Under the pieces are notes generated by a model, which was not told the DNA's origin, did not search any database, and saw only the letters and a list, made by a program, of their open reading frames with translations. A program made the position numbers and the translations under genes. A stretch of 64,000 bases of DNA, from the NCBI GenBank assembly GCA_025201705.1, contig MU616565.1, positions 62,001 to 126,000 on the forward strand. The letters run 5' to 3'. Positions within the stretch are counted from its first letter, which is position 1, and every line of letters begins with the position of its first letter. This document shows, in pieces, positions 12,360 to 23,700 of the stretch. Origin of the DNA: Dissophora ornata. Its lineage: Eukaryota > Mortierellomycota > Mortierellomycetes > Mortierellales > Mortierellaceae.

Positions 12360-12368
12360 TATATATAC
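12360..12368 (+). promoter_or_regulatory. TATA-like element of the DOMON-b561 gene
   Basis: TATATATAC about 210 bp upstream of the ATG at 12572, followed by a CT-rich stretch at 12385-12450. Placement fits a core promoter; function is inferred. Confidence 0.45.
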
Positions 12369-12571
12369 TAAATGTCTGCCCCTGCCTTTTGCTTTTTATT
12401 TCACACTTTCTTTACCTCTCCATCGCTCTTCACTCCCTCTCGCTCAGTCTTACGCGTCCTTCAAGAATAGCAGGGACACCTATCGCAACATTTATAAACC
12501 ATACACACACCTCTTTTTGAGAACAACCTTTGCGCTCCTCTTCTCGAAAGAGAATAAAGACGGCGACAGTG

Positions 12572-14802
12572 ATGACTAACTCACAACTATACAACAACGC
12601 TCGCAGAGCAGGATACCTATTCTGTGTCCTACTCTCGGTTCTCTCAGGTAAAGATGACAAGCACACCAGTGTAGCTAGCCAGTCTCTCCTTTCAAAACTC
12701 TCCACAATGAAGTCATACCCCTCCAAGCCTTGCGTGATTTTTCATTTCTATTTTACATTCAAGAGCAGTGGTAGCGGTTGACAAAGAAGGGGGGAATGGA
12801 GGGAGGTCCTCTTAACGGCTGTGATCGTCGGGCCTATACTTCACAGCTCGCTAATAACGCTCATTCCAGAGCAGAGAAAGTGGGGGCATTACAGGGACAG
12901 AGTACATGGCACCTACAACTTGCCTAGCACCTTGCTACCGGTCAGAGTTGGTCCAGTGGCATTTTTTCCCTTTTTCATCTTCTTCATGCAGTCTCGTTCT
13001 TTGTTACAGATCCAGACCACAATGACAGGCGTTTCATCCCTGACGCCGCGTCTCATCATATCTCGGGAATAGTATAAATTGCATAGGGTTAAATGATGAG
13101 AGCTAATTTGCGCAAATCAGGCAATTTGCCCGGTGATGCAAACAAACAAACAAAGCGAGGACCTTGCTTTACTTTCATTACTTCTGCACCGTGTCCAACC
13201 TGCCACTGCACCCTGACTTCATGCTTACTGCACGAACCCTGAACCCCGGTCTTACGCTCATTTCGTAAACTAACATCTTGCCAAAAATCCAATCTCCGTG
13301 ACTTAGCCACGACTCTCCTCTCTGTTACCACGGGCCAGGCCCAGCAGACTCAAGACCTATGCACGAACCAGGTCTGCATCTCCGCAACCATCTTCTCCAA
13401 GAACCCTGGCACCATCGAGATCTCACTCTTTTCCAAGATCTCTGTCGGATGGATCGGAATCGGTATGGGTGGTAGCCCCAGCGACATGGTTGGCAATGAC
13501 CTCGCTGTAAGACTTTTTTTTTTTATTTATTTGTCGCCTGACTACCATGCCGTGTTGTCTGAATCACAACTAACCCTGCAATTCCACACCCCCGCAAACT
13601 GCCATCCTGACAGATCTGCTGGCCAAACGCAACGGGTACAGGCGCAATCATCTCTCAGCGTGCTGCTAAGGTGAATGGCGTTCCCACTGTGCTTAGCACG
13701 ACGGTCCCCTTCCAAGTCCAGCCCGTCAAGTCCGGTATCACGTCCTCCACCATGGATTTCACCTGCACATACTCGCGTCCGCTCAACCTGAGCACCTCCC
13801 CCATCGCTGCCACTGCCACTTCCGTGAACGTTGTCTTTGCCATCGGATTGCAAGCCGTCAAAGCCGGCGCTGGCGACGATCCACAAAAGGCGACGCTCCA
13901 GAAGCATACGTACACGGGTAAAGGTGCATTGACGATCGTGATGAAGCAGGGTTCTAGTCTTGACGGATACAATGCGTCAGCTCCCCAATTCCCAGGACAG
14001 CAGACGGGTTCAAGCGGAGGAGGAAACGGAACTGCTGATGGAACAGATGATTCGAACGCAGATATTGAAGCTGAAAACAAATACGACCAGCTCGTTAAAG
14101 CTCATGGTAAGCATCCAATGTCCTAGTTTCCTTTGCTTTGCTTTGCTTTGCTTTTTTTTTTTTTTTTACAGCCACTTGTCTCATTCACTAACCCTTCAAA
14201 CCTCCACCATTCTCCATGTAGGGATTATGATGGCAACGGCGTTCTTGCTGATCTTCCCTGTCGGCGCGATGCTCGTCCGTTTCTATGGCCACGTCTATGA
14301 AATCTTCCGCTGGCATCGCCCTCTCCAGGTCACTGGTTTCATCACTGTCATTTCTGCCTTTGGCTGCATCCTCGCTGCCGTCTATACTAGTCCTGATGGC
14401 GCTCCACAGATCAACGAGTCGCCCCACAGCACCTTCGGTGTCATCCTCATTGGTGCCTTGGTCATGCAGGTGTGCATCGGAATCTTTATTTTCCACACGT
14501 TTGACCCCAACCGTGACCCCAACAAGATTCATATCCCTACATGGATGCATCGCATCTGGGGTTATTGTGTACTGATTGGTGGAATGGTCCAGGTGAATAT
14601 GGGTATGAACTTGTATGGCATGTGGCCGACCGGCAAGGAAGGTGTGTGGTATGCATATGATGCCTGGGTAGCCATCGTGGTGCTTGTGTTCGTGGGTGGA
14701 TCGATTCTGAAGAAGTGGAGAGATGTGAAGAACAGCAGGAGCAAAAAGGAGGAATTGGATGGCTATGCTCTTCAAAACAGCCAGTATGACTTGAACCGCT
14801 GA
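12572..14802 (+). CDS. DOMON-cytochrome b561 membrane protein
   Basis: Exons 12572-12647, 13307-13506, 13614-14106 and 14222-14802 encode 449 residues; all phases fit. The N-terminus is a signal peptide split by intron 1 (YLFCVLLSVLS, then ATTLLSVTTGQAQQ). Next is a DOMON domain (about residues 43-215) with VGWIGIGMGGSPSDM and ICWPNATGTGAIISQR, then a Gly/Asp-rich linker. The C-terminal half is a cytochrome b561 domain with five or six membrane helices. Four candidate haem His residues lie in KAHG, WHRPLQ, PHSTFG and MHRIWGY. The family passes electrons across a membrane (ferric reductase or ascorbate-type electron transfer, or partner of secreted dehydrogenases). An outside DOMON haem or sugar-binding domain with a membrane b561 core is the expected topology. 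Intron 3 contains a CTTTG pentanucleotide repeat followed by a T run. The DOMON lacks an obvious canonical Met haem ligand call from sequence alone. Confidence 0.9.
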
Positions 14803-16260
14803 TAAAAAAAAAAGAGAAAAAATCCAATTCGTAGAGCTACGCCCATTGCCACATCCAACCTCGTACATACTCGTTACATATATATATACCATTTAGTGCT
14901 CTCCACATTTACATGGACAAGAATCATTGCATGAAGAAGTCATCAATAAAAAAAACGAATCATTCATATCCTTCACGAACGAATCCAACGAGCCCTAACC
15001 TTCTCTTAAAGGGGTCCCTTAACGGACATTCTGATAGAGGCTCAAGACATAGGCCTCGAAATCTCTCCCTTTCTTTACCGCGACTTCTTATCATCGCCAC
15101 AGTCCACATTTTTAGGCGGTATCACTTCCACGTCGTGCTTTCAGCAAATAAAGTTGCCACGTTTTTTTTTGTTAAGGTCAAGACATCACAAACATTTCTA
15201 GAGCGGGTTAATCTGATAAACTTACATTCCATTTGCTTGCGGCTTTCGTTTAGCATTCGGGATAAAAAGACGACACCCTCCTTCTCGACTGAGTAGGATG
15301 ATGTGTAACAAGGGCAACGCATAATACACTTTGAGTTCGTCGGACGAGAACATGTATTGTGACACAGCCAAAGCCTCAGAATTTAGAGGGGTTGTGGAAG
15401 GGCGCAAAGCCATCTCCCCCCACAGAGGATTACCATTTGTACACATGGCACACGACAATGTTTGGATGGGAAAGTGTAAAAGTCTGGTTGTTTCTACTGA
15501 CCCCTGAGTGATCTGCACATCACTCGTTTACTCGGCAGGAACTATATCCCTTTCCTCCTTGGCAACCCTTGCTTTCGTCCCTTTCGTCCCTTTCGTATAC
15601 TCCCTCTCATCTCCCCTCGTTCCGGAGGTGGTTCTTGAGTACATACAGCGGACTGTTATTATGTGGCATTTGTCGTGGGGAACGGCACCGTGCCGGTCTG
15701 GGCTGCGGTCTGAATCTAAAACGGATGCACACGCGCCGTATTTCTTTGCAATCGTCATCTATCGGAAACATGTGTTTCTGAAGCGCGATTCCCCTATCAT
15801 ATCTACAGTTGTGACGGCCTCCTGCTTACGATAAGAGCCATCCACTCAATGAGTTTTATGTGGTGACAAACAATGAAAACAATTGGACAGATTTAGTAAA
15901 AAGTGGAGAAATGACTGCGTGCGAGATCCTTTTTTTTTTCCCCCCCCTGTCCTCACTCGGACCTTTCTCGGAGCATGAGTGCTAAACACAAGTTTGTGGC
16001 GCGTAACCAATTGCATCTTGGATGAAATGTTCCTCAGGAGATGAGATAGATGCGATTTAGGTGCAGCTGCAGTCATGTCTTGACAAAGAATGAGCTGACG
16101 CAGAATATTCTCGAGGACACTTCATCCAATCGGCCGATTTTCGATGTGCGTCTTCATGTCGCGTGCCATGAAGTGACTCCATCGACTGAGGGACAGGAGC
16201 GAAGCATTTATCCGCTTGGAGTTTAAACTGTCCGATGTACTGTAAAAGACACTTTCATAT
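14803..16260. other. Intergenic region, nothing recognised
   Basis: No open frame with family-like content on either strand. The sequence is AT-rich with short poly-A and poly-T tracts. Confidence 0.5.
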
Positions 16261-16280
16261 GGCAATGGAGAACCATTGCC
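16261..16280. other. Perfect 8-bp hairpin with AGAA loop
   Basis: GGCAATGG and CCATTGCC flank the tetraloop AGAA, forming a perfect inverted repeat. It lies 50 bp left of the A20 tract and larger structured segment described next, and may belong to the same element. Confidence 0.7.
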
Positions 16281-16329
16281 ACTGTCCGTTGCTGTAAAAA
16301 AACCCGAGTGCTCACAAGATGCATGTGCC

Positions 16330-16474
16330 AAAAAAAAAAAAAAAAAAAAGCGGTTCAGCCAGAAATCTTAACTTTCTTCTGAACCGCGCCTATCAATAAT
16401 GTTGTGTGGTCCAATTTGATATCATGATAGTAGAGTGTCTACCATTGATGCGGTTCTATCTCAGCGATTGGACC
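16330..16474 (-). ncRNA. Candidate structured RNA followed by a T20 run (minus strand), family unknown
   Basis: Read on the minus strand, the segment shows an 8-bp long-range stem (GGTCCAAT, 16474-16467, with ATTGGACC, 16415-16408). That stem encloses a smaller GATAG/CTATC pairing and a 5-bp hairpin with a 3-nt loop (16442-16430). Next comes a strong terminal hairpin: GCGGTTCAG with CTGAACCGC (16387-16350), extended by an inner AGAAA/TTTCT stem around a 7-nt loop. Twenty T residues (16349-16330) follow at once. A 3' hairpin plus T tract resembles the end of a polymerase III transcript. A third copy of the GAACCGC arm (16457-16451) could compete for the same partner. I do not recognise U1-U6, U3, RNase P/MRP or SRP RNA, and no clear A or B box was seen. 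Transcription is unproven. Confidence 0.3.
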
Positions 16475-17034
16475 CTGAAAAGATAGATCCGCTTCGTGCC
16501 GCAAGTGCTTTCCGTGAGTTTCTCCCTCTTTTCACTTTCTGGCAGTTAATACAATGTGCGCCATTTTCATCTGCGCACTGCGTGGGAGGAGCCAGGTCGA
16601 CGGCGATTGGCAATTGCTTGCTGTCTTGATAAACAGCAGCAACAGTGATCATGTTCCTCGGGCAGGTTTTTCGTTTTTTGATTCAACATCGAGGCTGGGA
16701 ATCGATGCACATGCAGGACCTTGCATAGTATTGTACACCGTCTCTCGTATCCCCAGGGAAGTCTCTGACTGCCTGGCAGGTGAACAGGCTGCCAGATACG
16801 TAAGAGGTGTAATCGAGAGAAGGCGGCTGGAACTTTTTTCGAGGCTTGTTTATATTATTTTTTTCTACTGGTGCAATATGAAATGGTTTCGTATAAACAA
16901 ATCTATGCGGGATCATGTCTGGACACCTTATCAGGGTGGCGGCTGATATCCGTCACCGACGGACCATAGGGGTCTTCCTCGTCACTTCCTGAATTCGGGA
17001 TGTCATCGTCTCCTCACCATTCCGATAGTCTTCA
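16475..17034. promoter_or_regulatory. Upstream region of the ammonium transporter with GATA-type sites
   Basis: Two GATA cores lie close to the TATA box: TTATC (16928-16932, GATAA on the minus strand) and GATAG (17024-17028). GATA factors of the AreA/Nit2 type control ammonium permease genes in many fungi, so nitrogen regulation is plausible, but such short motifs also occur by chance. No gene lies in this stretch. Confidence 0.35.
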
Positions 17035-17045
17035 TATATAAAAGG
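17035..17045 (+). promoter_or_regulatory. TATA box of the ammonium transporter gene
   Basis: TATATAAAAGG, a near-ideal TATA element, is followed by CT-rich DNA and a leader of about 370 bp before the ATG at 17449. Confidence 0.65.
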
Positions 17046-17448
17046 GGATGTTATCTTTCCTTGTGTTTCTCTCTCCTTCTTTTTCCTTTCAACAACAACG
17101 CATTTATCTTTTCACGTTTTACTTGCATCCATCCTCACCCATACACGCCTTTCCATCCTCCCGCGTGTTCTGCACTCTCACTTTCCTCCAGAGCCCTGAT
17201 CAAACACCATCCCACACTACCATTGCACACAGCATAGACCCTGGACAATAGTCGTTTCGATCATCCGCATAACATCCTGATCGAACAACAAAGCAGCAGC
17301 ATAGACGCACACACCGCCGCGGCGGCCCACTTTTCACACCGAATAACAGCAGTAGCTCACACTGCCTGACACAGCCTCTTCGAACTCGTCGCTCAAAATA
17401 CGCGTCATCTGAGCTCATAACCACCGAAATCGACATATACACACAGCG

Positions 17449-19202
17449 ATGGATTCCAACACATCCGTCCCTACAGAGTACAAGCCCGGCGACATCGCCT
17501 GGGTGCTCACTTGCACAGCCCTGGTCTTTCTCATGTGTCCAGGACTCGGCCTCTTCTACGCCGGAATGGCCCGTATGAAGCATTCGCTCTCCCTCATGAT
17601 GCTCTCTGTCCTCGCCGTTGCCGTGGTCTCTATACAATGGTACTTCTGGGGCTTCTCCTTAACATTCTCTACGACCGGTGGACCCTTTATCGGAAACTTG
17701 GACCACATCGTCGGCCGTGGAATTGGCTGGGATCCTCACCCAAGTGCACCAAACGTCCCCGGAAGTGCGTTCTTTTTGTTCCAGTTGATGTTCGCGGCTA
17801 TCACACCAGCATTGGCGTACGGTGCCACAGCCGAACGCATGAGGATCATGCCCAGTATCCTGTTCCTGTTCATCTGGAGCACACTGGTCTATGACGTGAT
17901 TACCTACTGGGTCTGGGGCCCCAACGGCTGGTTAACGGTCTTGGGTGTGATGGATTACGCCGGAGGAACGCCTGTGCACATCAGCTCCGGATCGGCTGCT
18001 GTTGCCTACGCGATGGTGTTGGGCAAGCGCAAGGATTACAACCACCCCTCGACGGTCCCTCACAACGTTGCATTTGTGTTCATTGGAACGGCGCTGCTGT
18101 GGTTCGGATGGTTCGGATTCAATGGCGGAAGTGCCGTCGCTGCAAATGCCCGCGGTATTCAGACTGTCATCAACTCCCACTTGAGCGCCTGTGTCGGAGG
18201 ATTGGTCTGGGTCATGCTGGATTACCGCCACAACAAGAAGTTGACTCTGATTGGATTCTGCACGGGAGCTATTGCTGGTTTGGCGACGATTACGCCTGGA
18301 TCGGGTTTTGTATCGAGCTCGAGCTCGTTGGTCTTTGGACTTGTCGGAAGCGCTGTTTGCAACCTCTGCGTCAGCTGGAAGTCCAAGTACCATTTCGATG
18401 ATGCCTTGGATGTCTTTGCCGTTCACTATGTCGGAGGCTTGATGTAAGTTTTAATGCCATGCCTTTTCTTTTGAATCGTTACATGAATCCCAAGCACATC
18501 GCATGGATACTAAACGCGTACTCGCTGTGCTTTCTCTCATCCTTAATTAGTGGTTTGATCTTGACTGGAATCTTTTCGCAACAGTCCATCATCGCCCTCT
18601 CTTACCCCATCGGAGCTACGAATGTCCCGATCGGTGGATGGCTTGACGGTAACTACAAGCAGGTCCTCATCCAGCTCGCCGCCATCGGGTCAGTCACTGT
18701 CTGGTCCTTCGTCGTCACGTACGGAGTTCTCGTTCTCATGAACAAGATCCCTGGCCTTCGTCTCCGTCTCGAGGACCACGAAGAGGAGCTTGGTACCGAC
18801 ATGGCCCAGATGGGCGAGACCGCCTATGGTTTCTTACCTATGATGAGCAACTTCGCGAACCACGATGAAGAGTCTGTATTGGGATCAATCCATGCCAAGG
18901 GTGAGGCCTTGAACAGCACCAGCAACATCAACTTGGCAAACCTGAGCCGTCCACGCACCAACCACACTACCAGTGGCAACGCAGCTAGCAGTGGTGGAAG
19001 CACTACAGTAGCTACGGCCACGAACGTATCAACAGCAACCTTGAACTTGGATCTGCACGAGCCTCGCCCAGACGAGGATGAGGACCATCCAAGACGGTTA
19101 CCACCGATGATTGAGCAGAGTGCCAACCGTCCGACACGTCTTCCACATGCACCTCGTCATGATTATACTGAAGAAGCCAGCGACAGCGACAGCAACCAGT
19201 AG
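17449..19202 (+). CDS. Ammonium transporter (AMT/MEP/Rh family)
   Basis: Exons 17449-18443 and 18551-19202 encode 548 residues; the intron splits an Ile codon within VGGLIGLIL. The protein carries ammonium across the plasma membrane. Eleven helices are expected with the N-terminus outside. Visible family marks are GDIAWVLTCTALVFLMCPGLG, DYAGGTPVHISSGSAAVAYA (first pore His of the twin-His pair), GWFGFNGGSAVAANARG, and DALDVFAVHYVGGL (second pore His). The C-terminal cytosolic region begins with LRLRLEDHEEELGTDMAQMGETAY, whose GTDxxQxGExAY core is the conserved regulatory tail of the family. It then continues for about 130 residues as a Ser/Thr/Asn-rich extension rich in possible phosphorylation sites, longer than in many homologues. 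Whether it also acts as a sensor like yeast Mep2 cannot be read here. Confidence 0.96.
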
Positions 19203-20721
19203 GATCTGAAAGTATTCATCATTTATTATTTTTGTTTGTTATCCTTTTTCTTTTTTTTTTAAAAAAAAAACCTTGTAATTTTACCCGCAATTCTGCACCC
19301 ACCACTGTCACCAGCCCTTGCTTTCTTGCTTTCTCTTTCGTGTCTCTCCCCTCTCAACGGCATTTAGAAGTTCGAACAAATAATAAATGTGTTCCTGTGT
19401 ACAATCATATTCGAAAAATACCACGTCTGTGGAACCGCCATAGATCGCTCGTGTTGTTAGTACCGTTTCGCTCCGCTCACAAAGCAAAAGAGCAAACCCG
19501 AGATCCAAAAAAAGAAATTATATTTCCGATCTCTCTCACCAATCCACCTGCTTTTCCCCTCTATCTTTACCCCACCCACATCATCAGTGTACTGTACGAG
19601 AGAACGGGTGTCCAGAAGGACCATCTAATACACTAGTCTATCTGAGATGAGCAATACCCCCAACAAGGTGTCTGCAAGGTTAACTCTGTGAATAAGATTA
19701 CTTCGAGAGTTCCATTGTGCATGTACACCGCAGGCTGTACTCCACATGCACACCTGCTCTTTGAAATAACCTCATCCTCGCTGAAGAACTGTGCAGTATA
19801 CCATACACACACTCATCCATCATCCAGACATAAAGTCGCCGCATACCTCATACGAAAAGTGGATATGATGAGCAAAATAACGTGGACAAGCGAACGAATC
19901 GTTGTGCAGTGAATCAGAATATCTTCTATTTGTCCGATTGCATTGTTGTCATCGAACCAAGGTCTGGGTGCTGACAGGTCAACTGGTGGGCACGGCTGTG
20001 TTGAAGAGGCTTGTCTTGTTTGTTTGTGCCGTTTGCGTGGAGGAAAATGGAGGGAAAATAAGATGACGATAGTAGGGTATCAACAAATAAAGATGAGCAA
20101 AGAAAAACCACGCATGCAGGACTGGAATGCCACTCCTGTGCTCGGACGACGAGGATGCGGACGTGTCGGCGGATCAAATGCAGTCGCAGAAAAGGCCGAG
20201 GAGTTGGTCGGGCACAGAACTGACACTGGAAAAAACACTGTTGGAGTAGGTTTCATTCAATAATAAGAGAGAAACGCAGCGGACAAACCAGCGGAGGCGG
20301 ACAGCAAAGGAAAAAAATCCAATAATGTACTCAGCGTCGTACAATATGCAATCAGGCAGCAGCACAGATAACCTGCATCCCTCTCTCCATCACTACCCGG
20401 ATCGCATTCCATTCTCATTCATCCCGCTCTCTCCTCTCCCATCGCTCATTCCCCTACAAGGAGCCGCAAGGTACGTTGACCAGTGTGCCGTGTCTGCCTG
20501 ACCCCCAGGCACAGAACTCTAATATTAGCACCCTGATCCTGATCCTATCCTCCCAACAAAACACCCGCCTCGCAGCGTCAGAGTCGATATTCGTTCCTCT
20601 CCTCTTTCTCTTCTAGAGTCTTCTCTGCTCCTTCTCCTCTCTGTCCTCTGTCCTCTTCCTTTGTCGGCATCTCTCAATCCCCTCTCCCTCTTTCTTGCAT
20701 ACCCCCTCTTGGTTACACAAC
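19203..20721. other. Intergenic region, nothing recognised
   Basis: About 1.5 kb between the AMT gene and the PH-domain gene. It includes a poly-T/poly-A junction near 19249-19270 and a CT-rich tract (20360-20710) that is the probable promoter and leader of the PH-domain gene. No coding signal was found. Confidence 0.5.
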
Positions 20722-23700
20722 ATGGCACATCAGAGCCAGGGTCCCCAGAGCGGCGGTAGCTCCTCCCAACGTTCGCAACAGCAACACCAACAGCAGCAGC
20801 AGCCTGTCTACCCACCACAGTCCTCTCAGCATCACCCTCACCGCCATTGGAAGTCGCCATCCCATGTAGCGCCAGTACCCTCTGCACAAAACCCTTCCTC
20901 CCCCGCCTCGTCCAGATATGATACCCTTACTTCCTCGTCATCCGCATCCTCAGCCTCAGCTTCGTCACGGCTCCCGAAAAAGGACGGTAGTGGCGCTTAC
21001 GAACCACGCGACCATGACAGCAATGTGCTTTATTCACATCAACAACAGCACAACCACAATGGAAGCATTGGCGGCAGCAGCAACAGCATCAGCAGCGCCA
21101 GTACGGTCAAGAGTACCACAAACGGATCTAATATTAATATTGGTGGAGGTACCAGCAGCAATAGCAGTAGTGTCACGATACCGTTTATGAAACACCATCA
21201 CCACAACAGCAGTAGTAGTGGGAGTGGCCAAAACAGCATCCAATATGGAAAGCACGCCAAACATAGTAGCCATGGCAAGGATGATCACAACAATAAAAGC
21301 GGCAGCGGCAATGAGCGACCATCGATCCAGCAAACACTCTACTCGATTCCCTCGCTGCTCCAGCAGGAAAATAGCGGCATCGGCGGAGGTACCGCGACTT
21401 TGGAGCCGGTACTAGGAGAAAATGTGATGCTACAGGAATGGCTCCAGAAACGGTCGACATCGCTGCAGTTGGTGTGGAAGCGGCGGTGGTGTGTCCTGCA
21501 AAATGACCGGCTATGTTACTACAGGTCCAACGTAAGTGAGCATTTCTTGAGGGCCATTGTGTTCTTTTTAATACATGCTTTTATTTTGGGGGTTGCAATG
21601 GGTGCACCTAGGACAGGGCTCAGGATGTCGCTCGGAGGTACATCTCCAGATCTCCAGTGTGTGTGTGTGTGTGTGGTGGTGGTGGTGGCAAAGGAAGCAT
21701 GGGCGTCGCCACAACATCAACGTCATGTTGACTGTTTACAGCACATGGACACAAACAAACTATTGGCAGTTGATTCTGCGATTTTGTTTCCCTTACTTTT
21801 TCTCACGGCTCTGGTGATCAGTGCTCTGCTGCGGAGCTGCTTACATGCAGCTCCCTGCAGAATCTGTTTCTCAGCCATGGCGAACGTCTTCATTGCTCAT
21901 CAGCGGTCTGTGTGCGCGCACGCGAGCGAGAAATGCAAAGAGTCGAGAGACGGCCAATGCGCATTTCATCTCAAGAAAACACTGCCGATCGCGGTATTGT
22001 AATTGTCTGACCACCCGTCTTTTCTTCATGCATCATATTCGCTTTTCATATTCATAGACGGATGCCAAACCATTAGGAGTCCTCGACCTGGGCGAGTACT
22101 CGATCCTAGCTTCTGGCCCAGACATCTCCCGCAAATCCAAATTCGCCTTCCGTTTGTCATCCCCAGGGCCTATCCCACATCAGCACCGGCATCATGTCTT
22201 CTATACAGACTCTGCTCAGTCGCTTCAAGACTGGATGCATGCACTGCAAGTTCACATCAACCATGCGGCGGCTGCTTGGTCAATCATGACAGCGGCATCA
22301 GCGGGACTGGGACTGCAAGCGAGCGAACAGGCACAGCAGTTATTGACGGCAGGGAGCGGTGAACAGTCGATCATTGACAAGGTGCTTGATCGGTTGCAAT
22401 TGGAAGACACTCTTTCAGACATGAACCGCGATGCAGCAGCGCTAGAAATGTCGCAGACGAGGACATCTCAACTAACAGGAACAGATGGGACTTCATTGCA
22501 GCACCAGCATGGGTATCTTCCGTACTTGCCTGACGAATTTCCGAAATTGTATGGTGACGACAGCGACACATGGTCCTCTACTTCGTCCATGCCCAACAAG
22601 AGCAACAACAACAGCTCAAACATCGAGTATGTATATACTTTGACTCAGCAGAACCAACAGCAACAGACCACCAAGTCGAGTATGGATTCAATGAGAGATC
22701 CGCACCATGCACAGCACAGTCCTCTCGGTATCCATCCTGGCTACTCTGCTTCCCAACACTCGACCCATACAGGGAGCTATACCAGTAGCTCGGGAAACCC
22801 TTCCGGGTCTAGCTTCACAGAGCAATACAACATATCTGAAGCCAACAGATCGCCCCAGCAGTTGACGGACTACCAGGGACGGGCCAGTTTGCAGCAGCCT
22901 CGTGTCACTGCTGGAAGTCATGGTTCCCATTCAGGGTCGTCTTCGATGAACAGCATTTTCCATCAGCAAACACAGAGCCCACGCATGTATCCGATCCGGT
23001 CCAGTGTGCATTCTGGCATCTCAGCGGACAACAGTACGTTTGTGTCGTTGTAATTGTATTGTATCGACCTCTTTATCTCAAATCAGGGATTGCATCCACA
23101 TCTTAACTTCATTTTCGCGTCCTATTAGGTGTGCCTTCGCCAGCAACAAGTACAGCAGGGTCGCCTTTTGCTTCACCCGTACTGACTTCACAGCCCCATA
23201 ATCTGTCCAGCAATAGTCAGGGCAACAACAACACTACTCATCCGTCGCCCAGAGCATTTTACAGGGTCATCGATAGCAACTCACCTAAGCGGCCCGAGAG
23301 TGTGGCCTCCTCCACGTCAGTTTCCACGATTGCTTCATTTGGAGACATGTCCACTGTCAACGATCCCACGCCGGATAACGGGGTTAGCATGCCACCTACG
23401 GAATCCAGCCAATATAGTAAAGTTAATAGCGGGAACAAGTTGCTGGAACTAGTCACCGGCGGAAAACACCGCAAGGACAGGAAGGAACAACGAACCCACA
23501 GCAGCGCCAGTAGTCAGAGTGGAAGCGGCAGTAACAGCAGCCCTGCGCTGAAGTTGTTTAACTCTAGTTGCTCATACAGTGGATGCACGCAGCCAGCAAA
23601 GACGTGTATTTACCACAGCAAGAAATATCTCCCAGAAAGCTCAAGGAAAAACAAGGATGAGGGTGGCAAAACACCAAAGAAACTCTGGCCGGGTTCCGAC

